From CALCKU01 sp964571595 (lineage in GTDB: Bacteria > Pseudomonadota > Alphaproteobacteria > Caulobacterales > Maricaulaceae): a stretch of 5,771 nucleotides of DNA. Of the stretch, positions 5,494 through 5,771 are shown in pieces. The position numbers and the translations under genes were made by a program. The notes beneath the pieces were generated by a model. That model made no database searches, had not been told where the DNA came from, and saw only the letters and a program-made list of their open reading frames with translations. How positions within the stretch are numbered: position 1 is the stretch's first letter; every line of letters begins with the position of its first letter. The DNA lies in assembly GCA_964571595.1 (NCBI GenBank), contig CAZNCJ010000111.1, positions 1 through 5,771 on the forward strand. The letters run 5' to 3'.

Positions 5494-5745
5494 ATGAATA
5501 CATCAAATAAAAAAGAGATCAAACATAAATTAAAAGTGTTGACCTGCGCCCCAACTTCCTACCATTCTCTGGTTGAGTCTTTCGATTGTTTTGGCCTTAT
5601 TGAGCGCTACGATTTTTCACTACTCCTGACTAAGCTTTCAATATCTCAATCATCAGTTTACTCGACATTGGAACCAATAAAGCAAGCCCTCACCTGGGAA
5701 GTCGTGATGGTTTCACATCTGTCTGATGTGCCCCTAGCTTTGTAG
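5494..5745 (+). CDS. Short hypothetical reading frame, possibly the 5' remnant of an interrupted gene
   Basis: An ATG at 5494, with a weak AGG five nt upstream (5486-5488), opens 83 codons ending in TAG at 5743-5745. The N-terminus is lysine-rich and the rest is mixed, with no clear transmembrane segment, signal peptide or recognised domain. A segment beginning LKVLTCAPTSYHSL could be the first strand and loop of an alpha/beta enzyme, but this is impression only. The frame is divergent from kdsD across 97 nt, a usual position for another surface-polysaccharide gene. Its stop codon lies within a sequence that looks like a mobile-element end, so the original protein may have been longer. It may also not be a gene at all. 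No function is assigned. Confidence 0.35.
   Translation: MNTSNKKEIKHKLKVLTCAPTSYHSLVESFDCFGLIERYDFSLLLTKLSISQSSVYSTLEPIKQALTWEVVMVSHLSDVPLAL
5714..5730. repeat. Perfect 6-bp stem-loop CACATC-TGTCT-GATGTG
   Basis: CACATC (5714-5719) and GATGTG (5725-5730) are exact inverted copies around a 5-nt loop, 10 nt before the putative element end at 5741. No T-run follows, so it is not a typical terminator. It may be chance or an insertion hot spot. Confidence 0.3.
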
Positions 5746-5771
5746 ACACCTTGTTTGGTAAAACTGGAAGC
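5741..5771. mobile_element. Possible insertion-sequence end, truncated by the window edge
   Basis: From 5741 the sequence begins TGTAGACACC and runs to the right edge without a recognised gene. Many IS3-type elements start with TG and a short GC-containing terminal repeat before a transposase gene that opens a few tens of bases inside. The upstream reading frame stops four bases into this sequence, as expected if an element had landed there. No transposase, second terminal repeat or target duplication is visible, so this is only a suspicion. Confidence 0.22.

Noticed and set aside
5310..5510. Hydrophobic plus-strand frame with a VIVLLLPILLIY stretch
   Set aside because: Its first half is antisense to the start of kdsD and its hydrophobicity comes from the AT-rich promoter region. 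No start codon with a ribosome binding site precedes the hydrophobic part.

Overview
The window looks like chromosomal DNA from a Gram-negative bacterium, most likely an alphaproteobacterium of moderate GC content. That placement is inferred from the gene content (KdsD, a UDP-uronate epimerase, a lipidated outer-membrane barrel protein, PadR/DUF1330), not from a marker gene. I see no tRNA, rRNA, CRISPR array or replication origin. Five complete protein genes are well supported. A sixth gene is cut by the left edge, and a doubtful short reading frame sits at the right edge.

Left block (1-2061) is a small metabolic module with its regulator. A delta3,5-delta2,4-dienoyl-CoA isomerase-like crotonase (minus strand, C-terminal end outside the window) lies 134 nt downstream of a DUF1330 gene on the same strand. 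A PadR-family repressor gene is divergent from DUF1330. The 134-nt space between DUF1330 and padR holds several dyads, including TTGT-N8-ACAA, which has the geometry of known PadR operators. The natural reading is a regulator controlling itself and the DUF1330/crotonase pair, which would act on unsaturated acyl-CoA or a related CoA thioester.

Middle block (2062-3380) holds one gene on the plus strand behind a recognisable promoter. It encodes a predicted lipoprotein with a low-complexity Gly/Gln-rich region followed by an eight-stranded outer-membrane beta-barrel ending in Phe. Behind it lie two small stem-loops and a strong 13-bp-stem terminator that should work in both directions, because the next operon converges on it.

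Right block (3381-5396) is a minus-strand operon for surface-polysaccharide precursors. kdsD (arabinose-5-phosphate isomerase, first step to KDO) comes first, followed 15 nt later by a UDP-glucuronate 4-epimerase-type gene (UDP-galacturonate supply). Together they point to lipopolysaccharide or capsule synthesis.

Right edge (5397-5771) is an AT-rich divergent region with three short palindromes, followed by an 83-codon plus-strand reading frame of unknown function. The frame stops four bases inside a sequence beginning TGTAGACACC that resembles the end of an insertion sequence. It may be the 5' remnant of a gene interrupted by a mobile element, but the window ends too soon to prove this.
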